Part shown: one piece after another, positions 1 to 8,906 of the stretch
Numbering within the stretch: position 1 is the first letter of the stretch
Layout: every line of letters begins with the position of its first letter
Assembly (NCBI RefSeq): GCF_021654795.1
Contig: NZ_AP025344.1
Coordinates: 4,278,501-4,342,500, forward strand
Direction: 5' to 3'
DNA: 64,000 nucleotides
Source: Paenibacillus dendritiformis
GTDB lineage: Bacteria > Bacillota > Bacilli > Paenibacillales > Paenibacillaceae
Translations under genes and position numbers: made by a program
The notes under the pieces: model-generated
What the model was told of the DNA's origin: nothing
The model's input: the letters and a program-made list of their open reading frames with translations, nothing else
Database searches by the model: none

Positions 1-129
1 TTCTTAATCAGGGGCGGTGCAATCTGGTTAGGCCATCGTCTTGAATCTAGGTTTGACGCTAGCGTTTGAGGTTTGATAAGATGAATGTCCTGAACAAATG
101 GAAATCTATTCATCTAATTTGAACGATGC

Positions 130-426
130 TTGAGAGGATGGTGCGGGCGTTGGAAGACAAAATCAAGATTACATATCCTCCCGTATAACGATGAGTTCTA
201 TATGCGAAACGAGTTTCTTTTTCGGGACTATTTACAGCAACATCCCGATTTGGTCCGGGAATATAGCGAGCTCAAAAAGCGAACGGCCAAAATTAATGGA
301 GTTACCATGGAGCAATATACCCGTTCTAAAACCGAATTTATCTCCAGAGAGCAGTCGATGCCGCAAGAACGGAGAAGGGACTTCCGCTTCAGAACGTTTG
401 GGAAGAGGAGTAATGCCGCCGGATGA
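130..426 (+). pseudogene. GrpB-family protein, C-terminal fragment
   Basis: From about position 172 this frame reads like the last third of a GrpB/UPF0157 nucleotidyltransferase-like protein. The segment FRDYLQQHP, the basic helix REYSELKKR and the ending YTRSKTEFI follow the family's C-terminal order. Family members are normally about 170-190 residues, and the N-terminal part with the core fold is missing: no frame upstream in bases 1-170 continues the similarity. The fragment is therefore probably a relic left by a deletion. The intact racemase gene starts 31 bases downstream. The family assignment is from remembered motifs. Confidence 0.55.
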
Positions 427-457
427 AAAACAGCATCGAAGAGGGAGTGGAAATCTA

Positions 458-1153
458 ATGAAAACAATTGGACTAATAGGCGGAATGAGTTGGGAATCAT
501 CGGCTGAGTATTATCAAATCATTAACGAAGAAGTAAAAAATAGACTGGGCGGATTGCATTCGGCAGAATGTCTTTTATACAGCGTTGATTTCGAAGAGAT
601 TGAACGTTATCAAGCAGAAGGCAAGTGGGACAAGGCCGGTATGCGATTAGGCAATGTTGCCTGTTCATTAGAAAAAGCAGGAGCGGATTTTATCGTTATT
701 TGCACAAATACGATGCATAAAGTCATTGAATATATCGAAGAAAAAATAAACATTCCAATTTTGCATATCGCAGATGCTACGGCAAATAAAATAAAAAAAT
801 CAAACATAAGTACGGTAGGTTTGTTAGGGACAAAATATACAATGGAACAAGATTTTTATAAGTCGCGATTAGAGGCAAACGGTATCAAGGTATTCATTCC
901 AACTCATTCTGAACGAGAAATCGTTAATAAAGTAATTTATGAAGAGTTATGTTTGGGGATTATTAAACCATCATCCAGAGACTATTATAAACAAGTAATT
1001 AAACACTTGGTTCATAATGGTGCAGAAGGAATCGTTCTCGGTTGTACAGAAATTGGCTTATTGATAAAACCAGAGGATGCTGATGTACTATTGTTTGATA
1101 CAACGGTAATACACGCCATTGAATCCGTTAACATAGCATTAGAATCAAAATAA
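458..1153 (+). CDS. Aspartate/glutamate racemase family protein
   Basis: A 231-residue cofactor-independent amino acid racemase (RacX/YgeA type), expected to interconvert L- and D-amino acids in the cytoplasm. It starts with the family signature TIGLIGGMSWESS. Both catalytic cysteines are visible, in VICTNTMHK in the first half and in VLGCTEIGLL near the C-terminus. The ATG at 458 is preferred over longer in-frame starts because GAGGGAGTGG lies 6-8 bases before it and the protein then begins at the family start. Its base composition is distinctly AT-richer than most of the window, which suggests transfer. It stands alone, followed by a hairpin at 1204-1238. The physiological substrate cannot be told from sequence. 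Confidence 0.9.
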   Translation: MKTIGLIGGMSWESSAEYYQIINEEVKNRLGGLHSAECLLYSVDFEEIERYQAEGKWDKAGMRLGNVACSLEKAGADFIVICTNTMHKVIEYIEEKINIPILHIADATANKIKKSNISTVGLLGTKYTMEQDFYKSRLEANGIKVFIPTHSEREIVNKVIYEELCLGIIKPSSRDYYKQVIKHLVHNGAEGIVLGCTEIGLLIKPEDADVLLFDTTVIHAIESVNIALESK

Positions 1154-1203
1154 GCTTATTGAACAAAGGTCTAGAGATGAAGTTCATGCCACACGCACTG
1201 CAG

Positions 1204-1238
1204 AAGGGGAAAAAGCCTGATTTCAAGCTCTTCCCCTT
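1204..1238. terminator. Hairpin between convergent genes
   Basis: AAGGGGAA at 1204-1211 pairs with TTCCCCTT at 1231-1238, with an inner AGC/GCT pairing. It lies between the racemase and the convergent gene ending at 1292 and could stop transcription both ways. The T-tract is short. Confidence 0.55.
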
Positions 1239-1291
1239 TAACGCCCGCTTTCCCGATTAGACCGATCTGGCAGCTCCGTTGCTTCATTGAT

Positions 1292-1993
1292 TTAATCATC
1301 ATATGTTATAGAGCGTTCCAATAATTCGTTCAGCTCGCTCTCAGGAAGTACCTTGTTGGCGCAGTAGACCAGGCTGGAGTGAAAGCCCCATTCACCATAT
1401 GCAACCAGACTGCTCTTTTTGCTGTGCTGTCTCACTAGAGCCCAAATTCCTAAATCTCCTTGGGCGCCTGCGTCAAACAGAATCCACTCATTGTACTTCA
1501 TCACATAAGACGCTCCAAACATTTTGAACCCGTCCAAATATCCGGCGCCCTCTTTTTCAGGCAGCTTATCGCATATTTCGGTTAACGGCAACACTTCTTT
1601 AATAGCGAGAGTTATCCACGCTTTTTCTTCATTTTTGGAGAGAATGCTTTCAAAACGACATTTCACCAATGCGGAGGAACCGATCTCATCCGGGTGTTCC
1701 TCCCAGCCATTGAAGCTCGACAAAGCAGGTCTGAATAAAGTCCAAAAAGTTTCTCCCACCGACATATGAAAAGGAAAGTACACTTGCACTTTTTTCATTT
1801 CACCTTTGCTTGGCGCCGTTATTGTCCTCTGCCATATTTGCTCGTCCAAGCCGGGCACAGATTGGGAAAAATCAGACCAATCCATCATATCTTCATACGC
1901 TACGATATCGAACCCTCTGCTATCGAGTTCGTTTTTTTCCGCAACTTGTTTGCATGCTCTACATTTGAAAGCCAGCTGTTCCTTTTCCATCAC
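1292..1993 (-). CDS. Hypothetical protein with N-terminal CxxC
   Basis: A 233-residue protein of unknown function. Near the N-terminus it has one CRAC (CxxC) motif, half of a possible zinc site. The remainder is acidic and aromatic-rich with no signal peptide or membrane segment, so it is probably cytoplasmic. The start is supported by GCAGGTGCGTG just upstream of two consecutive ATG codons. It forms no obvious operon: the next minus-strand gene ends at 2250 and about 250 bases lie between. I do not recognise the family. Its composition is typical of coding sequence and there are no competing frames with recognisable domains. Confidence 0.7.
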   Translation of the reverse strand: MMEKEQLAFKCRACKQVAEKNELDSRGFDIVAYEDMMDWSDFSQSVPGLDEQIWQRTITAPSKGEMKKVQVYFPFHMSVGETFWTLFRPALSSFNGWEEHPDEIGSSALVKCRFESILSKNEEKAWITLAIKEVLPLTEICDKLPEKEGAGYLDGFKMFGASYVMKYNEWILFDAGAQGDLGIWALVRQHSKKSSLVAYGEWGFHSSLVYCANKVLPESELNELLERSITYDD

Positions 1994-2249
1994 GCACCTG
2001 CTTAATTGGTCATATGATTAAATGTATTCACCGCTCGCAGATATCGAGCGATTCATGACTTTCCTCCTATTCTTGGAGAAAATGCTCCGTCCACCGCGCG
2101 GCAACTGAGCTTCGAAGAAAGGCTTCCTTCATATATTCTCGATGCAAGGCCAAAAACCTCTCGCCGCTCACGCTAGAACCCGTTCCCTTAATGCTCACGA
2201 GAAACGTCCTATCGTCGCACCTCAGGCGGGGATGCCTTGTCGTCTCCAT

Positions 2250-2744
2250 CTAGTGCTGCCACGCGCTGTCAAACGCCGCTTCCATTTGAGCCGCCTCTTT
2301 AGAGACCGCGAAAAAGACAAAGCGCCCTTTCGTTTTCAGCACATGCTTTTCGATGAGAAAATACTCTTCCGGGCGATAGTCTTTAAACTTTACCGTCTGG
2401 GCATCGATTCTCTGCAATATATTTTGCTTGACGCGTTCAGCCTGATCCGCATCTTTTACCTTGATGATCGCCAATTCGTCCGCCTTCACATTCGATGCAG
2501 CCGTATACAGCATAAAATCCTCCACTTCATCGGCCTCGATATGATACAGCTTGACCAGTTTCTTGATATCCCCCTGCTTCATCTCATCCAGATTCACCGC
2601 CTGGTGGATTCGTTCCCCCACCGCGGCGGCCGAGGGCTCCTCCCCGGCTTGCTTGCCTGAACATCCGGCCAATGCCCCGATGACAACGGCTAACATGAAT
2701 AAAAAGACGAAATACTTCCAAATCTCTTGTCTATATGGTTTCAT
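2250..2744 (-). CDS. DUF4358-type lipoprotein
   Basis: A 164-residue predicted lipoprotein. A basic N-terminus is followed by a hydrophobic segment and a lipobox ending LAGC at about residue 28. The mature part contains ASNVKADELAIIKVKD, typical of DUF4358 proteins. These are commonly encoded beside MBOAT acyltransferases and DHHW proteins in Gram-positive bacteria and are presumed accessory to cell-surface O-acetylation. The ATG overlaps the stop of the upstream DHHW gene by 4 bases, so the two are translationally coupled. It is the last gene of the envelope-modification run. The TAG stop is followed immediately in frame by a 60-codon open stretch, judged non-coding. Confidence 0.8.
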   Translation of the reverse strand: MKPYRQEIWKYFVFLFMLAVVIGALAGCSGKQAGEEPSAAAVGERIHQAVNLDEMKQGDIKKLVKLYHIEADEVEDFMLYTAASNVKADELAIIKVKDADQAERVKQNILQRIDAQTVKFKDYRPEEYFLIEKHVLKTKGRFVFFAVSKEAAQMEAAFDSAWQH

Positions 2745-3892
2745 TCGATCAACTCCGATAGATTCTGAATAGATGGATCTTCAAAGAACGTATGGACATT
2801 ATAGAGCAGCAGCATGTCACGGATGCCGTGCTGCCGCACGAGCGCCGTCAAGTCTTCCCCGTAATACCGGAGATCGACGACATAGATTTCGCTGAAATGC
2901 TCCGTTAAGAAGGGCAGCAAGCTATTGGCGTACGAATCTTTGACCACCAGCAGCTTCTTCTTTCCCTCCGGGCGGGCCGTCGTGATTTTTATCAGCGGAT
3001 GATTGCCGTTCAAAAACACCGTATACTTGTCCTTCTTGTTGAGATTGCCGAACTCGTACAAGGAATCCGTTGTTCGCTGTTCATCGACATACTCCACCTT
3101 ATAGTCCGCTTCTTTCTTGGGCAGATAGAGCTCGATCCGGTCCGGCCGGATATGCCGGAATCCGCTCTTCGAATAGAGCGACCCGTAGAATTCATTCGTT
3201 ACGAGCCGAATGCGGAAATCTTCCTTGTCCAGCGGGATGACCCCCATGTGCTTGCATAGCTCCCGGTAAGCGTAATAGGCTCCGGTCGTGGTCCAATGAT
3301 GGTCGGTCCGGTAAAAGATAGGCTGTTCCCGTTCGGCAGACAGCGCAGGATACACATCGACGAAGCGAATACCGGCAGGAAGCGCATGCCGGACCTGGTC
3401 CGCATAGGCGGATTCATCGCCGGCCGCGGCATACGCCGGGAGCTTATCCTGGAGCAGCATGGCGGCCGTAGGCGCAAGCATCATATATTTGCGAACGCCG
3501 GGCGTGGCAAAGTCGAACGCTCGAATGGCCTCTGCCTTATCCTCCACAGCCCTGTCCTCCGGCGGGTTGAACCGTTGAATGAGGAAGCCGTCCTTCCCCA
3601 AGTACACCCCGTTGCTCTCCTTCTTCCCGATGGCCCGATCCGCGTCGGTCTTCACTCCGATCCAGGCATCCCGGAAGAGGAATTGATCGGACACATACTT
3701 CTCGTAGCTGGAAGTAAATTTCCCCGCCGCCAGCGACAGCAGCATAAAGTCCGGCCGCTTCTCCAACACCCGATTTTCCGCTTCCGAAAATTCGCGATCC
3801 GGCGTCACAACATTCAGCACGGCGAGCGCGCCTATAAAAAGGAGCAGCAGTGCGGCCATTACATACTTATAGATTTTGTCGTATTTGTTCAT
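2741..3892 (-). CDS. DHHW family (AlgJ-like) membrane-anchored protein
   Basis: A 383-residue protein with a single N-terminal membrane anchor (about residues 10-30) and an extracellular SGNH-like domain. The diagnostic TDHHWTTTGAYY stretch lies mid-protein and KDSYANSLLPFL further on. DHHW/AlgJ proteins partner with MBOAT acyltransferases and are thought to pass acetyl groups from the membrane enzyme to a surface polymer. The ATG at 3892 fits: it follows the MBOAT stop by 14 bases and has an AGGAGG-like site, whereas the longer open frame runs into the MBOAT gene. The acceptor polymer is not identifiable from sequence. It is coupled to the DUF4358 gene by overlap. Confidence 0.87.
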   Translation of the reverse strand: MNKYDKIYKYVMAALLLLFIGALAVLNVVTPDREFSEAENRVLEKRPDFMLLSLAAGKFTSSYEKYVSDQFLFRDAWIGVKTDADRAIGKKESNGVYLGKDGFLIQRFNPPEDRAVEDKAEAIRAFDFATPGVRKYMMLAPTAAMLLQDKLPAYAAAGDESAYADQVRHALPAGIRFVDVYPALSAEREQPIFYRTDHHWTTTGAYYAYRELCKHMGVIPLDKEDFRIRLVTNEFYGSLYSKSGFRHIRPDRIELYLPKKEADYKVEYVDEQRTTDSLYEFGNLNKKDKYTVFLNGNHPLIKITTARPEGKKKLLVVKDSYANSLLPFLTEHFSEIYVVDLRYYGEDLTALVRQHGIRDMLLLYNVHTFFEDPSIQNLSELIE

Positions 3893-3906
3893 CGGCGCCG
3901 CCTCCT

Positions 3907-5313
3907 TCAAAAGCGAAAATAGAGGAATGGGTTGTACGTTTCCGTGACCAGATAAGCCGTCGACAGCGACAGGAACAGAAAATATATCGCCGGTACGAGG
4001 ACAACTCCTGCTATCTTCCCTTTGTCCCTGAAGAAGGATAACGCCTTCCGGGGAAGCGGCGTCGCGCAAAATGCCAGCACAATCAGCAAGACTACATTCG
4101 CGGACAGATCATAGAGCGCTTGACGGTCTGCCAATACATGCGTGCCGTACCCGAACATCGTCCCGATGAATTCCGCGGCGGAACCCAGATTTTCGAATTC
4201 GAACAAGACCCAGCCCATGATCACGATGAGAAGCGTATAGACATGCCCTGCGAACCGAGGACTGCGCTGCAGCCAGTTCAAGAGGAACAGCTTCTCGGCC
4301 GTAACGACAACGCCGAAATACAAGCCCCATAGAATAAAGTTCCAGTTCGATCCGTGCCATAAGCCGGTGGCGAGCCAGACGGCGAACAGATTGCGGAACT
4401 GAATCGGCAGGCCCGATCGGTTGCCCCCGAGCGGAATATAGATATATTCGCGGAACCAGGCGCCCAATGAAATATGCCACCTGCGCCAGAACTCGGTAAC
4501 GCTTTTCGCTATATAGGGATAATTGAAGTTTTCCAGAAAATCGAATCCGAACATCTTCCCGAGTCCGCGCGCCATATCCGAATATCCGCTAAAATCGAAA
4601 TAGATCTGGAACGTAAAGGCGATAATGCCAAGCCAGGCCGACAAGACGCTCAGCTCTTCTGCCGGCGCCGCCTTCACGCTCGTCCACAGCAAGCCGATAT
4701 TATTGGCCAGCAGCACTTTTTTGGCAAGTCCTCTGATGAATAATTCCGCCCCTTCGCCGAACCGGTCCAGCGTCATCGTTCGGGAGGCCAATTGTCCCGC
4801 GATATCGCCGTACTTGACGATCGGACCCGCGACAAGCTGCGGGAACATGGTGACATAAGCGCCGAAGGAGATGATATTCTTCTGTACGGGCACTTTGTCC
4901 CGGTATACATCCACGATGTAAGACATCGTCTGGAACGTATAGAAGGATATGCCCACCGGCAGGGGCAGATCCGCCGCCTGGATATGCAAATGGAATAACT
5001 GGTTAATCGTGCCGACGACAAATCCGGCATATTTGAAGAAGCAGAGAATGCCCAAGCTGCCGGCGATGGAGCCGATAAAGACCGCTCTGGCGATCGGCTT
5101 GCGGTGCCGGTACTTCTCGATCAACAGTCCGTTAACATAATCGAAGACGGTCGAGAAAATCATGATAAAAATATAGACAGGCTCGCCCCAGGCATAGAAG
5201 ATCAGGCTTGCGGCGAGCAGTACCGCATTTCTAAGCCTCTTCGGCGATACATAGTAGATCAGAATCGTTGCCGGCAAAAAGAGGAACAGAAACAGGAGAC
5301 TGCTAAAGACCAC
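3907..5313 (-). CDS. MBOAT family O-acyltransferase (AlgI/DltB-like)
   Basis: A 468-residue polytopic membrane acyltransferase, close to the usual AlgI length. The catalytic-region signature WHGSNWNFILWGLYFG carries the conserved histidine, and NFNYPYIAKSVTEFWRRWHISL is the preceding conserved block. The protein would take acetyl groups from cytoplasmic acetyl-CoA across the membrane for O-acetylation of an extracellular glycan. It sits 35 bases after the SGNH lipoprotein gene and 14 bases before the DHHW gene, so the three very likely form one transcript. AlgI-like rather than DltB is favoured because no dlt genes are present. The modified polymer is unknown. Confidence 0.92.
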   Translation of the reverse strand: MVFSSLLFLFLFLPATILIYYVSPKRLRNAVLLAASLIFYAWGEPVYIFIMIFSTVFDYVNGLLIEKYRHRKPIARAVFIGSIAGSLGILCFFKYAGFVVGTINQLFHLHIQAADLPLPVGISFYTFQTMSYIVDVYRDKVPVQKNIISFGAYVTMFPQLVAGPIVKYGDIAGQLASRTMTLDRFGEGAELFIRGLAKKVLLANNIGLLWTSVKAAPAEELSVLSAWLGIIAFTFQIYFDFSGYSDMARGLGKMFGFDFLENFNYPYIAKSVTEFWRRWHISLGAWFREYIYIPLGGNRSGLPIQFRNLFAVWLATGLWHGSNWNFILWGLYFGVVVTAEKLFLLNWLQRSPRFAGHVYTLLIVIMGWVLFEFENLGSAAEFIGTMFGYGTHVLADRQALYDLSANVVLLIVLAFCATPLPRKALSFFRDKGKIAGVVLVPAIYFLFLSLSTAYLVTETYNPFLYFRF

Positions 5314-5348
5314 GTTCTGTCACCTCGCATAATCGAACGATAGGCATG

Positions 5349-6026
5349 TTATTTCACTGCATCCTTCAGCGCATCCAGCATGAACGGATAGAACCCGGCT
5401 TTAAAATGGATGCCATCCTCATCATAGAGATCAGGATGGTCGGCAACGATCGGAGATATATCGACAAATCCGACCTGCTCCTTCTCCGCCAGCTCTTTCA
5501 AGCCTTGATTATAATCGCTTATATTTTTGTAGCGGGGCTCTTCCTTCTCCCGCTCAGCCGTAACCGGGGTGACCGCTAAGATCGTGATTTTGGCCTGCGG
5601 CAGCTTTTCCTTGATCGAGCCGATCAAGGTGGCGTAATGCGCCAACGAGTAAGCCTTCGGATCGTCCGTAGGCCAGAGGATGTCGTCCGACCCCAATTGA
5701 ATAAAAACATGTTTCGGGCTTCGCTTCGCCAACTCGCCGATATCCTTGAGCGCGAATTCGGCCGTTTTGCCCGCGCCTGCCAGCACATTCGCCTCATCCA
5801 GCACATCATGGAAGGACAGCCCCTCGGTGATCGAATCCCCCAGAAAGACGCTGTCTTGAAAAATCGATGGGTAGGAAGCCTCGGTTGACTTGGCGGATCC
5901 GCCCTCCTGTTGTCGCGCTTGAAGCGCAGAATTTTGCGGTTGTTGGCTGCCGGACTCCTGTCCGCATGCGGCCAAGGTGATTACGATGCTCCCGATCAAT
6001 AGTGCAGAGATTAATTTCGATGTCAT
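5349..6026 (-). CDS. SGNH/GDSL-hydrolase lipoprotein
   Basis: A 225-residue lipoprotein: a signal peptide with lipobox LAAC, then a low-complexity Gln/Ser linker and an SGNH domain. Block I is VFLGDSITEG with the nucleophile Ser. The block III region is LGSDDILW, where Asp replaces the usual Asn of GxND. Block V is DGIHFKAGFY with the Asp-x-x-His pair. Such enzymes act as acetyl esterases or transferases on envelope glycans. It is the second gene of the run, 79 bases downstream of the deacetylase. It may trim or transfer O-acetyl groups together with the MBOAT and DHHW proteins. Direction of reaction cannot be deduced. Confidence 0.85.
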   Translation of the reverse strand: MTSKLISALLIGSIVITLAACGQESGSQQPQNSALQARQQEGGSAKSTEASYPSIFQDSVFLGDSITEGLSFHDVLDEANVLAGAGKTAEFALKDIGELAKRSPKHVFIQLGSDDILWPTDDPKAYSLAHYATLIGSIKEKLPQAKITILAVTPVTAEREKEEPRYKNISDYNQGLKELAEKEQVGFVDISPIVADHPDLYDEDGIHFKAGFYPFMLDALKDAVK

Positions 6027-6105
6027 ATTCCTCTCCCTTTCTTCATTATCAGGACGTCTTGCATCCGTCCGGAACGGAGCCGGGCTGCGGTGCCCTCCGT
6101 TCCCG

Positions 6106-6924
6106 TTACAAGCGATGATCCTTCTGGAAATTCAGATGAAAATGCTTGGCATCATCATACACGCCGAAGCTGTACCCTTCCTGTTGGTAGAAGGCGATGA
6201 TCTCCGGGAGAACCTGCAGCGTTTGCGGCTTCTCATGCATGAGCACGACTTCCAGCTCGTCTGTCGTCGCTTTTTTAATGTTCTGGACAATCTGCTCGGG
6301 GCGATCCTTCAGATCCCAGTCGTTCGAGTCAATGGTCCAATCCCAGATTTTGATCCCGTCGTCCGCGATTTGATCGCGAAGCTGCTCATTTTCCAATCCC
6401 GGAGCCGAGCCGTACGGCGGACGCACCAAATGCGGATTCTCGCCCGTAATATCATGGATGAGCGATAAGGTTTCTCTCATCTCCGGGACGAATTGTCCCT
6501 CTTCGTACAGCTTTTTATATTGATGAGTCATGCTATGGCCGCCGACATAATGCCCTTCACGCACCGCGCGCTTCACAGCGCTTTGCCAGCTGCGGCGTTC
6601 CAGATTGGTTCCCTGCATAAAAAAAGTGGCCTTGACGCCGTGCTGCCGCAAAACGTCCAAAAGCTTCCCGGTCAGTTCGCTCGGACCGTCGTCGAAGGTT
6701 AAATAAACGGTTTTCCCTTGCGGCCGGGCGTCGCTGCTCTTCGCCGCCGCATGATGGCCCTGTCCGTGTTGCTTCGCCGCCGCCGTCTCCAGCAACGATG
6801 TAACTTTCATGAAGCAAAAGACGAGCAGCGCAACGGCCGCCAGTCCTGCGATGAATCGGCCTCGTTTCTTCTTTCTGGACCTTCTTTGCCTCGTGCTTCG
6901 TTCAAGGTTGGTTCGTGCTGTCAT
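6106..6924 (-). CDS. Polysaccharide deacetylase (NodB domain), membrane-anchored
   Basis: A 272-residue type II membrane protein: a very basic cytoplasmic tail, one hydrophobic segment at about residues 25-42 and an extracellular NodB/CE4 domain. All catalytic motifs are visible: TFDDGPS (metal and base Asp), HSMTH (two metal His), RPPYG, WTIDSNDW and LMHEK. It should remove N-acetyl groups from a surface amino-sugar polymer or peptidoglycan. The ATG at 6924 has GAGGGGATGG about 7 bases upstream; the longer frame lacks a site. It leads the envelope-modification gene run. No convincing terminator separates it from the SGNH gene, only a GC hairpin at 6071-6103 without a T-tract. Confidence 0.9.
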   Translation of the reverse strand: MTARTNLERSTRQRRSRKKKRGRFIAGLAAVALLVFCFMKVTSLLETAAAKQHGQGHHAAAKSSDARPQGKTVYLTFDDGPSELTGKLLDVLRQHGVKATFFMQGTNLERRSWQSAVKRAVREGHYVGGHSMTHQYKKLYEEGQFVPEMRETLSLIHDITGENPHLVRPPYGSAPGLENEQLRDQIADDGIKIWDWTIDSNDWDLKDRPEQIVQNIKKATTDELEVVLMHEKPQTLQVLPEIIAFYQQEGYSFGVYDDAKHFHLNFQKDHRL

Positions 6925-7051
6925 GTTCCATCCATCCCCTCTCACACTAGACAGAATAATAGAGAGAGATAAAGATAAAATGCAGATAAAATAAAGATTG
7001 CTTGATAAACCGCAGAGGCCGGGAATCCGGCCGCATGCCCTTGAACGCAAC

Positions 7052-7079
7052 AAAAAAGCGCAGAACCAAAGTTCTGCGC
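7052..7079 (-). terminator. Rho-independent terminator after two-component operon
   Basis: A perfect 9-bp stem (GCGCAGAAC with GTTCTGCGC, 4-base loop) directly follows the kinase stop and is followed on the minus strand by TTTTTTG. Confidence 0.9.
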
Positions 7080-7082
7080 GCC

Positions 7083-8906
7083 CTACCTTTTTTTATGCAA
7101 ATGGAAATAGAACATCACGCCTTCCGCCGTATTGCTTACGCCGTACGGCACGCCGTGCAGCTCCAGGATCTTCTTGGAGATCGCCAGGCCGAGTCCGGTT
7201 CCGCCGGTCGAGCGTTGGCGGGAAGGCTCGCCGCGATAGAAACGATCCCATATCTTCTCCAACTGTTCATCGGGAATATGGGCCCCTTTATTTTCGATGC
7301 AAACCTGTACGGTATCCCGCTCCTCCATGGTCGACACAATAATGGCCTGCCGTTCCGGCGTATAGCGAATCGCGTTCGTGAGGAAATTGACGATCACTTG
7401 CTCGATCCGGCGTTGATTGGCCTCCACTTCGAACGGCTGAAGATGAGTGTGCAGCTCCAATTCCTTGCCCGCGATGCCGGAAGCGAACTTCGCGCATATC
7501 CGCTCCAGGACAGCAGCGATATCGAACGGTTCCATCTCCATCTTGTACGTGCCGGACTCATATTTGGCCAGCTCCAGCATATCCGCGATCAGCAGATCCA
7601 TCCGTCTCACTTCATCTTCCATCGCCGCAAAATAATAATCCCGCTTATGGCTGGCCACCCCGTCCTTAAGTATGGACAGGCAGCTTTGAATGACGCTCAG
7701 CGGCGTTTTCAATTCATGCGACACCCCGGCTATAAATTCCTTGCGCGTATTCTCGAGCTGCTTTTCTTTCTCGATATCCTCCTCCAGCCGGGCAATATGG
7801 GAATGCAGCCGCGCGGAGAGCTCATTAATGTTGCGGGACAGCTCCCCGATCTCATCCTTGGTCGTGACCGGAATTTTCTCGGAAAAGTCCAGGCCGGCCA
7901 TTTTTTGCGTCGTCTTGTTCATGCGCAGCAGCGGCCGGGCGATGCGGCGGGAGAAATAGAACGAGGCCAGCAGCACGAGCAGCAGCGTGGCGACGATGAT
8001 ATATACATAGTAGTCCTGCATCATCCCCGCGGCTTCGTTCACGGGCTGCAGCGACGTCATCGCGAACAGGTAGGCGGCCTTCCCGTTGCGATCCTCGATG
8101 CGATCCACGAAGATTTTGTAATTCACATGATTTTCTTCAAAATCGATGATCTGACTCGGATTTGCGCCGCTGTCATAGTCTCCGTACAGCAGATCTGCCT
8201 GAAACGCTTTAATCCTGTCCAGAAATAAATGGTTCGTATAGCGTGACACGCCCGCCCCTTCCGGTATCCGGATAGCCGTAATCGTTCCCTTTTCCAGGAA
8301 AGGGGGATACTTGTCGAAATATTCCGTCGGATTCCCGAACCGGGGGACGACTTGATATTCCTTGTTCACCATCTGATGATTTTCCAGACGGTTCTCCTCC
8401 CTCAGATTGGAGACACTTCGCCCCATCCGCTGCACGACGAGTTGCTTGTTCATGATTACGCCTTCGAACGTTATCCGCTCCCCCTCTTCAATCCAGGGAA
8501 CCAAAAACGAATTGTCGCTGCTGAATTCCTCAACCTTCATGACGGTGTACAGCGGAACAATAAGCGTGGTGCCGGCCAGGCCGGGGCTTCCGCCGACCCG
8601 ATCCAGTCTGATCTCCATTTGAAAATCATCGGTATACAGCAGATTGCCCCTATCGTCCAACGCCGCGATCCAGGTGCCATGCTTTTGATAAAAATCTTGT
8701 TCAAGCCCGACCATCGCCTGGACGTTCCCGGCATGCTTCAGAAAGTCCTGTTCATAGGCTTCGATGGCAGACTTTACACTCGCCACCTTTTGACGCACAT
8801 ACATTTGTTTGAAGAAAAGGCTTTGTCCCACAAAAACGATCGCAAGGATGAACAGACACAGGGCGGTCGTTAACAGAAAAAGCTTGAAGACGATGCCCTT
8901 TTTCAT
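7083..8906 (-). CDS. Membrane sensor histidine kinase
   Basis: A 607-residue classical sensor kinase. There is a first membrane segment at about residues 8-28 and a roughly 260-residue extracellular sensing domain. The second membrane segment (YIIVATLLLVLLASFYF) is followed by HAMP, then HisKA with GVSHELKTPLS carrying the phospho-accepting His. The HATPase domain has N-box NFLTNAIRYTP and G-box GGTGLGLAI. It overlaps the response regulator gene by 4 bases, so the two form a translationally coupled pair. The signal is not identifiable. The nearby envelope-modification genes are on the same strand but lie beyond a strong terminator, so any functional link is only inference. Confidence 0.93.
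   Translation of the reverse strand: MKKGIVFKLFLLTTALCLFILAIVFVGQSLFFKQMYVRQKVASVKSAIEAYEQDFLKHAGNVQAMVGLEQDFYQKHGTWIAALDDRGNLLYTDDFQMEIRLDRVGGSPGLAGTTLIVPLYTVMKVEEFSSDNSFLVPWIEEGERITFEGVIMNKQLVVQRMGRSVSNLREENRLENHQMVNKEYQVVPRFGNPTEYFDKYPPFLEKGTITAIRIPEGAGVSRYTNHLFLDRIKAFQADLLYGDYDSGANPSQIIDFEENHVNYKIFVDRIEDRNGKAAYLFAMTSLQPVNEAAGMMQDYYVYIIVATLLLVLLASFYFSRRIARPLLRMNKTTQKMAGLDFSEKIPVTTKDEIGELSRNINELSARLHSHIARLEEDIEKEKQLENTRKEFIAGVSHELKTPLSVIQSCLSILKDGVASHKRDYYFAAMEDEVRRMDLLIADMLELAKYESGTYKMEMEPFDIAAVLERICAKFASGIAGKELELHTHLQPFEVEANQRRIEQVIVNFLTNAIRYTPERQAIIVSTMEERDTVQVCIENKGAHIPDEQLEKIWDRFYRGEPSRQRSTGGTGLGLAISKKILELHGVPYGVSNTAEGVMFYFHLHKKR

Noticed and set aside
2067..2249. 60-codon frame directly after the DUF4358 stop, in the same frame
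   Set aside because: No ribosome binding site, no recognisable sequence, and read-through of TAG is not suggested by anything else.
6071..6103. GC hairpin between the deacetylase and SGNH genes as operon terminator
   Set aside because: No T-tract follows on the minus strand, so it is unlikely to stop transcription fully.
7002..8228. 408-codon plus-strand frame opposite the sensor kinase
   Set aside because: Antisense shadow of a gene with all kinase motifs in place.
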